18,967 nt of DNA from DATGLE01 sp035294325 (lineage in GTDB: Bacteria; Chloroflexota; Ktedonobacteria; Ktedonobacterales; Ktedonobacteraceae), in contig DATGLE010000025.1 of NCBI GenBank assembly GCA_035294325.1, positions 1 through 18,967 on the forward strand, given 5' to 3'. Below the pieces are notes generated by a model. That model searched no databases. It was not told the origin of the DNA and saw only the letters and a list, made by a program, of their open reading frames with translations. This document shows positions 12,082 to 18,949 of this stretch, one piece after another. The translations under genes were made by a program, and so were the position numbers. Numbering within the stretch: the first letter of the stretch is position 1; each line of letters begins with the position of its first letter.

Positions 12082-13623
12082 TTACGCCGGACGGCTGATG
12101 ATCGGCCTCAATGCCGGATAGAGCATCCTGTATCGCTCGTAGGCATGAGCATAGGCCGCCGCCGGTCTGGCGTCCGGCTCGGTACGCTCTACCACGCGTA
12201 CCGTCTGCCTGCATGCCTCCTGCACCGAAGCATAGACGCCACTGGCGACACCCGCCAGCAGCGCCGCCCCAAAGGCCGGCCCCTCGGTGGCATTGGTCAG
12301 CACCAGTTCGACGCCAAGCACATCGGCAATGATCTGGCGCCAGAGGGGACTTTTCGCCCCGCCGCCGGTGGCGCGCATCTGGTCGAGCTGTAGCCCCTGC
12401 TCGCGGATAATCGCGAAGCAATCTTTGAGGCTGAAGGCGACGCCCTCCATCACAGAGCGCACAAGATAGCGCCGGTCATGGCTGGCGGTCAGGCCGATCC
12501 AGCCGCCGCGCGCGTAAGCATCGAGGTGCGGGGTGCGCTCTCCTTGCAGGTAGGGCAGGAAGATCAGGCCATCGCAGCCCGGCGGGACGCTCTCCGCCTC
12601 CTTCGCGAGATAGTCATAGGCATCGATGCCCGTCCAGCGTTCCAGCGCGCGCTCCGGCAGGCCGATGTTGTCGCGCACCCAGCGCAGCGAGAGTCCGGCG
12701 CCCTGCGTCACGCCCATGAGATACCAGGCGTTGGGAACGGCGTGATTGAAGGTGTGCACGCGCGGCACTGGCCCCGACGTATCGACGCGGGGCGTATCCG
12801 CGTAGGCGAGCACGATGCCGCTGGTGCCAACAGAGACGAGGGCCAGGCCGGGCGAGACGATGCCGTTGCCTACAGCACCGCAGGCATTATCGGCTCCTCC
12901 TCCCGCGACTGGCGTGCCGGCTGCCAGGCCCGTCATCTCCGCAACTTCCGGTGTAATCGAGCCGCTCGCGGCGTCGGCAGGAACCACGGGCGGCAGCAGC
13001 GCGGGATCGATGTCGAGGGCCTGTAAGACCTCCTGTGACCATCTGCCATGCCGTACATCGAACAGACAGGTCCCGGCGGCGTCCGAGATCTCCATTGCCG
13101 CGACGCCGGTGAGCAGAAAGCGAATGTAATCTTTGGGCAGGAGCATGAGCCGCGCCTGCGCGTATATTTGCGGCTCGTTATCGCGTATCCACAGCAACTT
13201 TGGCGCGGAGAAGCCGGTCAGCGCAGGATTACTGACATACTCGATAAGCTTGCTCGCGCCGACCTTCTCGGTGATCCAGCGGCATTGTGCGTCGCTGCGC
13301 TGGTCGGCCCAGATGATACAGGGACGCAGAACGCGATTCTCGCTATCCAGCAGCACAACACCGTGCATCTGGCCGGAGAGGCCCACCCCGCGCACATCAG
13401 AAGCGTGCACGCCGAGGCCAGCCGCCGTCATCAGGCACGCGCGAATGGCCGCCGTGGTCGCCTGCCACCAGTCGGCGGGATTCTGCTCCGCCCAGCCGGG
13501 CTGAGGATGAAAGAGAGGATAATCGACGAAGGCATCAGCCAGGACACGCCCATCGTCAGCCGCGAAGAGAGCAGCCTTGACGCCCGTCGTGCCGAGATCG
13601 ATGCCGAGCAGTGTCTGCATCAT
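12082..13623 (-). CDS. xylB: xylulokinase (FGGY family)
   Basis: Phosphorylates D-xylulose with ATP to xylulose 5-phosphate for the pentose phosphate pathway. The 513 residues carry the FGGY layout: GIDLGTTGVKAALF (7-20, ATP phosphate-binding), LSGQMHGVVLLD (82-93, the xylulokinase-specific sugar loop), IIWADQRS, and GGGADNACGAVGNG with the catalytic Asp245. SVGTSGI and ATGGGAKSPLWRQIIADVLG are the C-terminal ATP-site motifs. SGQMHG strongly favours xylulokinase over glycerol, gluconate or rhamnulose kinases. The SD AAGGAG (minus strand, 13629-13634) overlaps the stop of the upstream isomerase-like gene, which implies translational coupling. ATG 13623 or the next ATG at 13620 may be used. Assignment is secure, though close relatives may act on other ketoses. 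Confidence 0.93.
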   Translation of the reverse strand: MMQTLLGIDLGTTGVKAALFAADDGRVLADAFVDYPLFHPQPGWAEQNPADWWQATTAAIRACLMTAAGLGVHASDVRGVGLSGQMHGVVLLDSENRVLRPCIIWADQRSDAQCRWITEKVGASKLIEYVSNPALTGFSAPKLLWIRDNEPQIYAQARLMLLPKDYIRFLLTGVAAMEISDAAGTCLFDVRHGRWSQEVLQALDIDPALLPPVVPADAASGSITPEVAEMTGLAAGTPVAGGGADNACGAVGNGIVSPGLALVSVGTSGIVLAYADTPRVDTSGPVPRVHTFNHAVPNAWYLMGVTQGAGLSLRWVRDNIGLPERALERWTGIDAYDYLAKEAESVPPGCDGLIFLPYLQGERTPHLDAYARGGWIGLTASHDRRYLVRSVMEGVAFSLKDCFAIIREQGLQLDQMRATGGGAKSPLWRQIIADVLGVELVLTNATEGPAFGAALLAGVASGVYASVQEACRQTVRVVERTEPDARPAAAYAHAYERYRMLYPALRPIISRPA

Positions 13624-13632
13624 ATCCGCTCC

Positions 13633-14694
13633 TTAATGCCGGTGACGCGCTATGATCCGGTCAGTATAGGCTTTGTCCAGTCCCAGCACTTCATAGACGA
13701 TGCGATAGCCCTCGACAGCATCCGCGCGCGCCAGAGCTTCTTTCAGCGCCGCGCGATCAATCTTGTGCGCCAGATCCCAGATGAAATCCCACTGGATGAC
13801 GGAGCGCCGCACCGCCGCTACCTGGTCCTCGGTATAAGGATACAGGTCAAAGCCGACGCGCTCGCCATTGGAGCCATAACCCACATCCTGCAAGATCATC
13901 GCCAGTTCGAGCGTCTGCATGAAGAAAGAGGCGCCAGCCATGTTATCATCATCGAATGTACCCCAGCCGGAGTTGCCATGCTGATGACCAAGTTTCCCCT
14001 CGGAATGGAGCAGCGCGGCGTATTCGGCCAGGTTCTCGCCGTTCATAATGAGGTGCTGCCAGTCCATGTTGACCTTCAAGCGCGAGGTGTCCACGCCCAG
14101 GCGGCGCACGCGGTCAATAACGTAGAGGCAGGCGGCGATGTTGCGCATCAGAATGTTCATCGCCGGCTCGCTGTTCTTGTGCTCCAGGAAGACGGTCACG
14201 CCCTTAGAGGCCGCGTGCGCCACGACTTCGCCCACCCCTTCGATGAACTGGTTCCAGGTGTAAATATAGTCGCGCTGGAAGTTATAGTTGTAGCCCTCGG
14301 CGCCGGGCCAGATGATGAAATGCGCGCCCAACGCGGCGGCAAGGTCTACGCCGCGCTTGAGCGTGTCGATGCCCTGGCGGCGCAGCGCTTTGTCAGGATT
14401 GATGAAGGCCCCCAGTTTATAGGTCGGATCGGGATGCAGGCCGGCGGCAATACAATAAATATCCATCGGCCCCAGCGCGGCCTTGATACCATCTACGATA
14501 TTCTCATTGATCTCGCCCGGATAATGATACTCCAGGCCATCAACCAGGTCGGCCAGCCCATCGACGACGCGGCGGGTCTTCGTTACCATGTCTTCGTTCG
14601 CGACTTCGGGGTGATAGCCAGGCGGTACAAAGCGCGTAACGTTGGGGCCAAAGGCCCAGATGCCCAGGCTGTTCTTAATGCGAGTGTTATCCAC
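13633..14694 (-). CDS. xylose isomerase-like TIM-barrel protein
   Basis: A 353-residue TIM barrel of the xylose-isomerase-like superfamily, first gene of an operon with xylulokinase, so an aldose to ketose isomerisation (xylose to xylulose) is the likely reaction. The order of metal-site residues matches XylA: E171 and K173 in FLEHKNSEP, D211 and H214 in VNMDWQH, an acidic cluster D248-D250 and D283 in GFDLYPYTED. At the place where XylA usually has an aspartate (IDANRGD type) this protein reads GHQHGNSGWG, with His239. The protein is shorter than typical XylA (about 385-440). It could therefore be a true but divergent XylA or an isomerase for a related sugar. The start is GTG 14694 with a strong SD, AAGGAGG, five bases upstream. 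Confidence 0.8.
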   Translation of the reverse strand: MDNTRIKNSLGIWAFGPNVTRFVPPGYHPEVANEDMVTKTRRVVDGLADLVDGLEYHYPGEINENIVDGIKAALGPMDIYCIAAGLHPDPTYKLGAFINPDKALRRQGIDTLKRGVDLAAALGAHFIIWPGAEGYNYNFQRDYIYTWNQFIEGVGEVVAHAASKGVTVFLEHKNSEPAMNILMRNIAACLYVIDRVRRLGVDTSRLKVNMDWQHLIMNGENLAEYAALLHSEGKLGHQHGNSGWGTFDDDNMAGASFFMQTLELAMILQDVGYGSNGERVGFDLYPYTEDQVAAVRRSVIQWDFIWDLAHKIDRAALKEALARADAVEGYRIVYEVLGLDKAYTDRIIARHRH

Positions 14695-14731
14695 GGTTCC
14701 TCCTTCAGCGATTCTTCGCTTATTCAGCTAG

Positions 14732-14745
14732 CGATAACGTTACCG
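14732..14745. promoter_or_regulatory. candidate operator upstream of the sugar operon
   Basis: CGATAACGTTACCG is a 14-bp palindrome with one mismatched pair and a central CG. This symmetry is typical of operators bound by LacI-family sugar repressors. It lies 38 bases upstream of the isomerase-like start, where a repressor would act. No regulator gene is in the window. Confidence 0.35.
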
Positions 14746-14832
14746 GATCCTTTATCACCAGACCATTTAGCATTGTACGTCAAAATTCCTGCCTATGGGA
14801 AGTAGATTAGCACTATTCCTTTTGCGCTTCTG

Positions 14833-14943
14833 GCTTGCTCGCATCTGCGGCGCTCGCCAGATATAGATTGTTTTGTGGGGAAAGGCGCGAAGCGCCTTTC
14901 CCCACAAAACAATCTATGTCTATTGTGCGACGGCGCGGCGCGC
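14833..14943 (-). repeat. L-palindrome-R element, copy 2
   Basis: Read on the minus strand: left block CGCGCCGCGCCGTCGCACAA (14923-14942), five-base gap, perfect palindrome (14863-14917, 26-bp arms, TTC loop in this orientation, core GGCGC-TTC-GCGCC with A3/T3), four-base gap, right block GGCGAGCGCCGCAGATGCGA (from 14858 down to 14833). Here the element lies upstream of genes on both sides, so it cannot be a gene terminator in the normal sense. The left block is also the first unit of the adjacent 43-nt array. Confidence 0.8.
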
Positions 14944-15075
14944 GTGCCGGTGTGATAGATATCCTTTGTGCGGTGGCGCGGCGCGCGTGCCGGTGTGATA
15001 GATATCCTTTGTGCGGTGGCGCGGCGCGCGTACCAGTCGATATCCTTTGCGCGGTGGCGCGGCACGAATAGCCGG
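14918..15075 (+). repeat. 43-nt tandem repeat, about 3.5 units
   Basis: Units start at 14959, 15002 and 15040 with ATATCCTTTG(T/C)GCGGTGGCG and continue CGGCGCGCGTGCCGGTGTGA; a degenerate first unit runs 14918-14958. The unit at 14959-15001 is 43 bases; the next is 38, having lost part of its end. The GTGCGGTGGCGCGGCGCGCG part resembles the complement of the L block of the adjoining element. There are no unique spacers between units. Confidence 0.85.
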
Positions 15076-15146
15076 AGTGAACAGGAGCGCCAGGCAGCAG
15101 ATCAAGCTAAAGTGGCAGGCTATTTAAAAGTGGCTCTGACTGACTG

Positions 15147-15176
15147 TTGTTGCCCTATGCATCGCCATTGTAAAAT
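15147..15176 (+). promoter_or_regulatory. candidate promoter of the SMP-30 gene
   Basis: TTGTTG (15147-15152) and TAAAAT (15171-15176) are separated by 18 bases, a plausible sigma-70-type pair. The leader to the ATG at 15284 would be about 100 bases. Confidence 0.4.
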
Positions 15177-15283
15177 ACTATTCAGATAGCAGGAACCCCA
15201 CATCTCATCATGCGATCCGAACGTTCTGGCACGGATGTCAGAGCAGAAATGGCTGCTTGCTTTCATAGCGGAAAGGACAGGAG

Positions 15284-16255
15284 ATGAGCGATACCACCGT
15301 TCCTATCAAAGAGTTCCGGCTCGAACTCAGCGACCTCACCTTCACGGGCCACGACCTTGTACGCCCCGAATCGGTCCTCGCGCAGCCCGACGGCACGCTG
15401 TGGATCTCCGATGGCCGGGGCGGCGTCACACGTATTGATCCGAACGGAGAGCAGCAATTTCTGGGCGGCCTGGGCGGGGAACCAAACGGCCTGGCAATGG
15501 CCGATGATGGCTCACTGCTCGTAGCCAACATGGCCGGTTCGCTCCAGAGAGTTCATCCAGACGGGCATACCGAAGAAGTGCTTACCGGGATCGACGGCGA
15601 AAAATTCAGTTGCGTGAACTTCGTTTTCATCGATAGCAGGCAGCGGCTCTGGCTCTCGATTTCGACACGCGATCCCGTCTGGTGGAACGCGGTAGCCAGT
15701 CCCCGGCCCGATGGATACGTTGTGCTGCTCGATGATAAGGGAGCGCGCATTGTAGCCGACGGCATTTATTTCACGAATGAGGCACGCCTTGACGCAAAGG
15801 AAGAGTATCTCTATGTCGCGGAGACGATGCAGAGCCGCATCCTGCGTTATCGCGTTCAACCCGATGGCAGCCTGAGCGACAGAGAAGTTTTCGGACCGGA
15901 TGGACTCGGCCCGGGTGCCTACGTTGATGGCTTTACCTTCGATGCCGGGGGCAATATCTGGGTGACGACGGTTGCGCGCAATGGTGTCGGGATTATCACC
16001 CCGGACGGCGACTATCATGTCGTCTTCGAGGATGCCAACGAAGCGCACCTGAGAATCCTTGCCGAGAAGCTGGCTCAGGGCACCGGTCAGCCCGCCGACC
16101 TGGCGGCTGCGGCGGGCAAGACGCTGCAACTGGTTACGAGCGTGACCTTTGCCGGCCCGGATCTGCGCACCGTCTATATCGGTTCGCTCGGCATGAATAC
16201 GCTGCCAACCTTCCGCTCACCGGTCCCCGGCCTGCCCATGCACCATTGGAAATAA
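15284..16255 (+). CDS. SMP-30/gluconolactonase/LRE family protein
   Basis: A 323-residue six-bladed beta-propeller expected to hydrolyse a sugar lactone or related ester with one bound divalent metal. The SMP-30 metal ligands are all present in order: E29 in RPESVLAQPDGTLWISD, N112 in CVNFVFID, N165 in FTNEARLD and D215 in YVDGFTFDAGGNIWVTT. Repeating DGxLxV-type strands mark the blades. No signal peptide is visible, so it is probably cytoplasmic. SD-like AAGGACAGG (about 15272-15280) precedes the ATG. It is divergent from the xylose-type operon, and a role as xylono- or gluconolactonase in oxidative sugar breakdown fits, but the substrate is unknown. A palindromic element follows the stop. 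Confidence 0.88.
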   Translation: MSDTTVPIKEFRLELSDLTFTGHDLVRPESVLAQPDGTLWISDGRGGVTRIDPNGEQQFLGGLGGEPNGLAMADDGSLLVANMAGSLQRVHPDGHTEEVLTGIDGEKFSCVNFVFIDSRQRLWLSISTRDPVWWNAVASPRPDGYVVLLDDKGARIVADGIYFTNEARLDAKEEYLYVAETMQSRILRYRVQPDGSLSDREVFGPDGLGPGAYVDGFTFDAGGNIWVTTVARNGVGIITPDGDYHVVFEDANEAHLRILAEKLAQGTGQPADLAAAAGKTLQLVTSVTFAGPDLRTVYIGSLGMNTLPTFRSPVPGLPMHHWK

Positions 16256-16269
16256 AAACATATGAGCAT

Positions 16270-16374
16270 TCGCGCGGCTCCGCCACGCAAGGAATATATT
16301 ATGTTGTTGTACAAAAATGCGCTTCGCGCATTTTTGTACAACAACATAATATATGAGTCGAGCACCGCAGGCGC
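16270..16374 (+). repeat. L-palindrome-R element, copy 3
   Basis: Left block CGCGCGGCTCCGCCACGCAA (16271-16290; 17 of 20 bases as in copy 1), three-base gap, perfect palindrome 16294-16354 (29-bp arms, TTC loop, core TGCGC-TTC-GCGCA with A5/T5), three-base gap, right block TCGAGCACCGCAGGCGC (16358-16374), which touches the stop of the convergent PFK gene. Here it could serve as a bidirectional terminator. The outer arm (ATATATTATGTTGTTGTA) shares nothing obvious with the other copies. Confidence 0.8.
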
Positions 16375-17595
16375 TTATATACGCGGCAGCGGGCGATACG
16401 GGCCGTCGATATGCTCGAAGCGCGGGCGATAGCGCAGCGAGTGATAATCTTCGGGGTTAACGCGCCGTGGCGGGAAGGTCTTATCGGGGATATCCGTTGC
16501 GATGAAGGTCCCATCGCGGTAGGCGGCCATCACTCCGTGTGTCCCCTTCTCGATCATGCTGACTACCAGATTAGCGTAGAAGATCGCCATGTGCTTATCA
16601 TAGACCTCCGGCTCGCCGCTGCGCAGGAAGTAGGTCAGATCGATAGGCAGAAAACGTATGCCGGGCAGGCGCGCGGAAAGCTGGTCGGCCAGGTATTCGG
16701 CTACGTTGACCTTCTTGCGGTGTCCATAGGCATCGGCGGGACCTTCCTCCGGCACGGGCATGCCCAGATTCGCCCCCTCGGAGAGCACAACGGTTGAATA
16801 GTTCTCCGGGTTCTTGCGATCCTGGGCGATCAGGTCGGCAAGGCGATCTATATTGACGGCTACCTCCGGGATCAGCAGGCGATCCGTCCAGGTGACAATC
16901 GCCGTTTCCAGCGCTGTGAAGCCGGCATCGCGGCCAAACATACGGAACAGGACGGTTTCACTATGCGATCCGGCGGTGGAGCGAATGCGCGATATGAACT
17001 CCGCCGCGCGGTTGATTGCCGTCTGGAAGCCGATGCAGTACTCGGTGCCGGGTACGTCGTTGTCCATCGTTTTAGGAATTCCCCAGACCGGTACGCCTCT
17101 CGCCGCCAGCGCCGCGCCGTAGCTTAACGTGTCGTCTCCGCCGATGACGACAAGGCCGTCCAGCCCCAGATAACTGATATTGGCGAGCACTTCATCGGTG
17201 AGGTCAACCCTGTCGTCGGGCGCACGACCAGCCCCATGAACTGCCAGGTGCGGCGGGAGTTCGCTGACTTTGACGTTGGCAGGATTGGTGCGTGAAGATT
17301 GCAGGACGGTGCCGCCCTGCCGGTCAATGGTGCGCGTATTGAGGCGATTCAGGGGCATCCAGATGCCCTCCTGCCAGGTAGCAGGTTCCTCCTGGCGGAA
17401 GATGAGGGAATCGCGGTCACGGCTCCTGTCGATAAAGGTGATGCCCGCCCATCCTGAGCGCAGGCCGATAATATGGATGCCTATCGGCTCCGCTCGATAG
17501 GCCAGAGCTTTGATCGCGGCGTTGAGTCCCGGAACGTCGCCGCCTCCGGTCAGTACGCCGACGGTACGAATTGGATTTGATGTATGTCCAGGCAT
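16375..17595 (-). CDS. pfp: 6-phosphofructokinase, probably pyrophosphate-dependent
   Basis: Phosphorylates fructose 6-phosphate to the 1,6-bisphosphate. The 406 residues have the PFK-A fold motifs GVLTGGGDVPGLNAAIKA (13-30), GGDDT (152-156), PKTMDND (174-180) with catalytic Asp178, and MFGRDAGFTALETA. In ATP-dependent enzymes the two discriminating positions are glycines (GGDGS and PGTIDND). Here they are Asp155 and Lys175, the pair known to select pyrophosphate and block ATP binding. The enzyme would then work reversibly, in both glycolysis and gluconeogenesis. GAGGT (minus strand) lies a normal distance before the ATG at 17595. It stands alone on the minus strand, 187 bases downstream of the FAD oxidoreductase gene. 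PFK identity is secure; donor specificity is inferred from the two residues. Confidence 0.92.
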   Translation of the reverse strand: MPGHTSNPIRTVGVLTGGGDVPGLNAAIKALAYRAEPIGIHIIGLRSGWAGITFIDRSRDRDSLIFRQEEPATWQEGIWMPLNRLNTRTIDRQGGTVLQSSRTNPANVKVSELPPHLAVHGAGRAPDDRVDLTDEVLANISYLGLDGLVVIGGDDTLSYGAALAARGVPVWGIPKTMDNDVPGTEYCIGFQTAINRAAEFISRIRSTAGSHSETVLFRMFGRDAGFTALETAIVTWTDRLLIPEVAVNIDRLADLIAQDRKNPENYSTVVLSEGANLGMPVPEEGPADAYGHRKKVNVAEYLADQLSARLPGIRFLPIDLTYFLRSGEPEVYDKHMAIFYANLVVSMIEKGTHGVMAAYRDGTFIATDIPDKTFPPRRVNPEDYHSLRYRPRFEHIDGPYRPLPRI

Positions 17596-17652
17596 AAAAT
17601 AATACCTCTTTCATTTTTATGCACGCCGCCTGCGGCGGCGCATGAGAAGAGT

Positions 17653-17765
17653 GCAAGCGGGGCACATCCCCGCGCCCCTGGCAACCGGGCTGCCGCCCCC
17701 TGCATCCCTGCTCCAGCGCGAATAGAGAGCAAACGGGGCACATCCCCGCGCCCCTGGCAACAGGG
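17653..17765 (+). repeat. 37-nt direct repeat, two copies
   Basis: 17653-17689 and 17729-17765 differ at two positions. Each begins GCAA(G/A)CGGGGCACATCCCC and ends GCCCCTGGCAAC(C/A)GGG. Each copy contains CGGGG/CCCCG, able to form a hairpin, and the second also CCCTG-GCAA-CAGGG. They fill most of the gap between the FAD oxidoreductase and the PFK gene. The gap also holds a GC-rich palindrome CGCCGCCTGCGGCG near 17628-17641. Confidence 0.8.
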
Positions 17766-17782
17766 TCGTCGTTCCCCTGCTT

Positions 17783-18949
17783 TTACGCTTGTTCGGTTTT
17801 GAAGGCTTCGACCTGATCGTGCGGGAAATCCGTCATGCGATCAGGGCGCAGGCCATCCAGCCCGGGGGCAGGACGACCAGCGATAAGGTCCGCGACGCAG
17901 CGACCAACGGCGGGCGAGAGCGCGAAGCCATGGCCGGAGAAGCCCAGCGCGAGCGTCAACCCATCCAGGCCGGCAACGGCTCCGATGAATGGGATCCCGT
18001 CGAAGCTCTCGGCCTCCAGGCCACACCAGGAGCGAGCTACATGCTGGCGGCTCACTACCGGCAACAGCTCGCATGCGGTGGCCCAGTTTCCCCGGATGCT
18101 ATCGGGGCGCAGCGTGTAAGAGCGCCGGTCAGGGGTAGGATCGCCCGGCCATCCGCCGCCGAGCAGGAATTCGCCGCCAGCGAGCTGCTTGAGCGAGAGC
18201 GAACGGCCAACGGCGCTGAGTACGGGCCGCAGTGTATCGGGGGGAGCCGCATCCGAGAGAATCATCTGGAGCGCGCGGGTGCGGATCGGCAAACGCAGAC
18301 CGACGGAGGCTGCCAGTTCATCGCTCCAGGCGCCAGCGGCAAGCACGACATGTCCGGTCCGCACCTCGCCGCGCGCGGTTCGCGCGCCTACGATGCGTGC
18401 GCCCTGCCTGAGCAGAGCCAGCGCACGCGTCTCATTCCAGTAGACGGCGCCGTGTCGCTGAGCCGCAGCGGCAAAGGCGCGCGTGGTGAGTGCAGGATCG
18501 GCCTGCCCATCACGCGGGCTATAGCTTCCAGCCACGACGCGATCATTCAGGCCCGGCACCAGCGCGCGGGCTTCCTGGCGATCAACCAGGCGCACATCGC
18601 TAAAGCCATGCTCATGCTGCTGCTCTACAAAAGCCGCGAGTTGTTCCGCTTCTTCATCGCTTTCCGCAAGTAAGAGGTTGCCGCCCTGTCGATACTGGAG
18701 ATCGGCCTCCAGTTCCTCTTCCAGTGTTTGCCAGCGCTCAATAGCCTCAATCGCCAGCCGCGCCTCCGCCGCGTGTCGTCCCTGCCTGCGTACTCCCCCG
18801 GCGCTGGCCCAGGATGCTGCCGGCGTGACGGCGGGCGCGGCCTGCTCCACGACGAGCACGCGCTGCCCCTGCCGCGCTATATGATAGGCGATGGCGCTGC
18901 CCATCACGCCCGCGCCGATTATCAGCACATCGCTATGTAGTTCGTTCAT
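17783..18949 (-). CDS. DAO-family FAD-dependent oxidoreductase
   Basis: A 388-residue flavoprotein of the D-amino acid oxidase/glycine oxidase/sarcosine oxidase type, which oxidises amines or amino acids. The N-terminal Rossmann motif VLIIGAGVMGSAIAYHIARQG (8-28), with G12, G14 and G17 followed by the acidic E35 (VLVVEQ), binds FAD. VVLAAGAWSDELAASVGL is the second FAD-contact motif, and WCGLEAESFDGIPFIGAV plus LALGFSGHGFALSPAVGRCVADLI are the typical C-terminal FAD/substrate region. It resembles the HcnC, SoxB and hydroxyproline dehydrogenase beta-subunit group; partner subunits, if any, would lie beyond the right edge. The ATG at 18949 has GGGAG just upstream. The substrate is not determinable here. 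Confidence 0.9.
   Translation of the reverse strand: MNELHSDVLIIGAGVMGSAIAYHIARQGQRVLVVEQAAPAVTPAASWASAGGVRRQGRHAAEARLAIEAIERWQTLEEELEADLQYRQGGNLLLAESDEEAEQLAAFVEQQHEHGFSDVRLVDRQEARALVPGLNDRVVAGSYSPRDGQADPALTTRAFAAAAQRHGAVYWNETRALALLRQGARIVGARTARGEVRTGHVVLAAGAWSDELAASVGLRLPIRTRALQMILSDAAPPDTLRPVLSAVGRSLSLKQLAGGEFLLGGGWPGDPTPDRRSYTLRPDSIRGNWATACELLPVVSRQHVARSWCGLEAESFDGIPFIGAVAGLDGLTLALGFSGHGFALSPAVGRCVADLIAGRPAPGLDGLRPDRMTDFPHDQVEAFKTEQA

Larger units (their letters stand above)
14695..15283. other. divergent intergenic region, repeat-rich
   Basis: This 589-base region separates the sugar operon (minus) from the SMP-30 gene (plus). It contains a near-palindrome (14732-14745), one L-palindrome-R element on the minus strand (14833-14943), a 43-nt tandem array (14918-15075) and a promoter-like pair (15147-15176). 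Short open frames here translate the repeats and are not genes. Confidence 0.7.

Noticed and set aside
13048..14805. A 585-codon open frame on the plus strand
   Set aside because: It lies antisense across xylB and the isomerase-like gene. Its translation has no domain and is a by-product of GC-rich codon use on the opposite strand, which carries two clearly recognisable enzymes.
14918..15075. The 43-nt repeats as a CRISPR array
   Set aside because: Units follow one another without unique spacers of constant length, differ in length at their ends and have no cas gene nearby.
14793..15189. Several short open frames over the tandem repeats
   Set aside because: Their products are translations of the 43-nt repeat and the palindrome, with repeated RRAPRHRTKDI-like peptides.
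17789..18673. A 294-codon plus-strand frame at the right end
   Set aside because: It is antisense to the FAD oxidoreductase gene and has no recognisable motif or SD.
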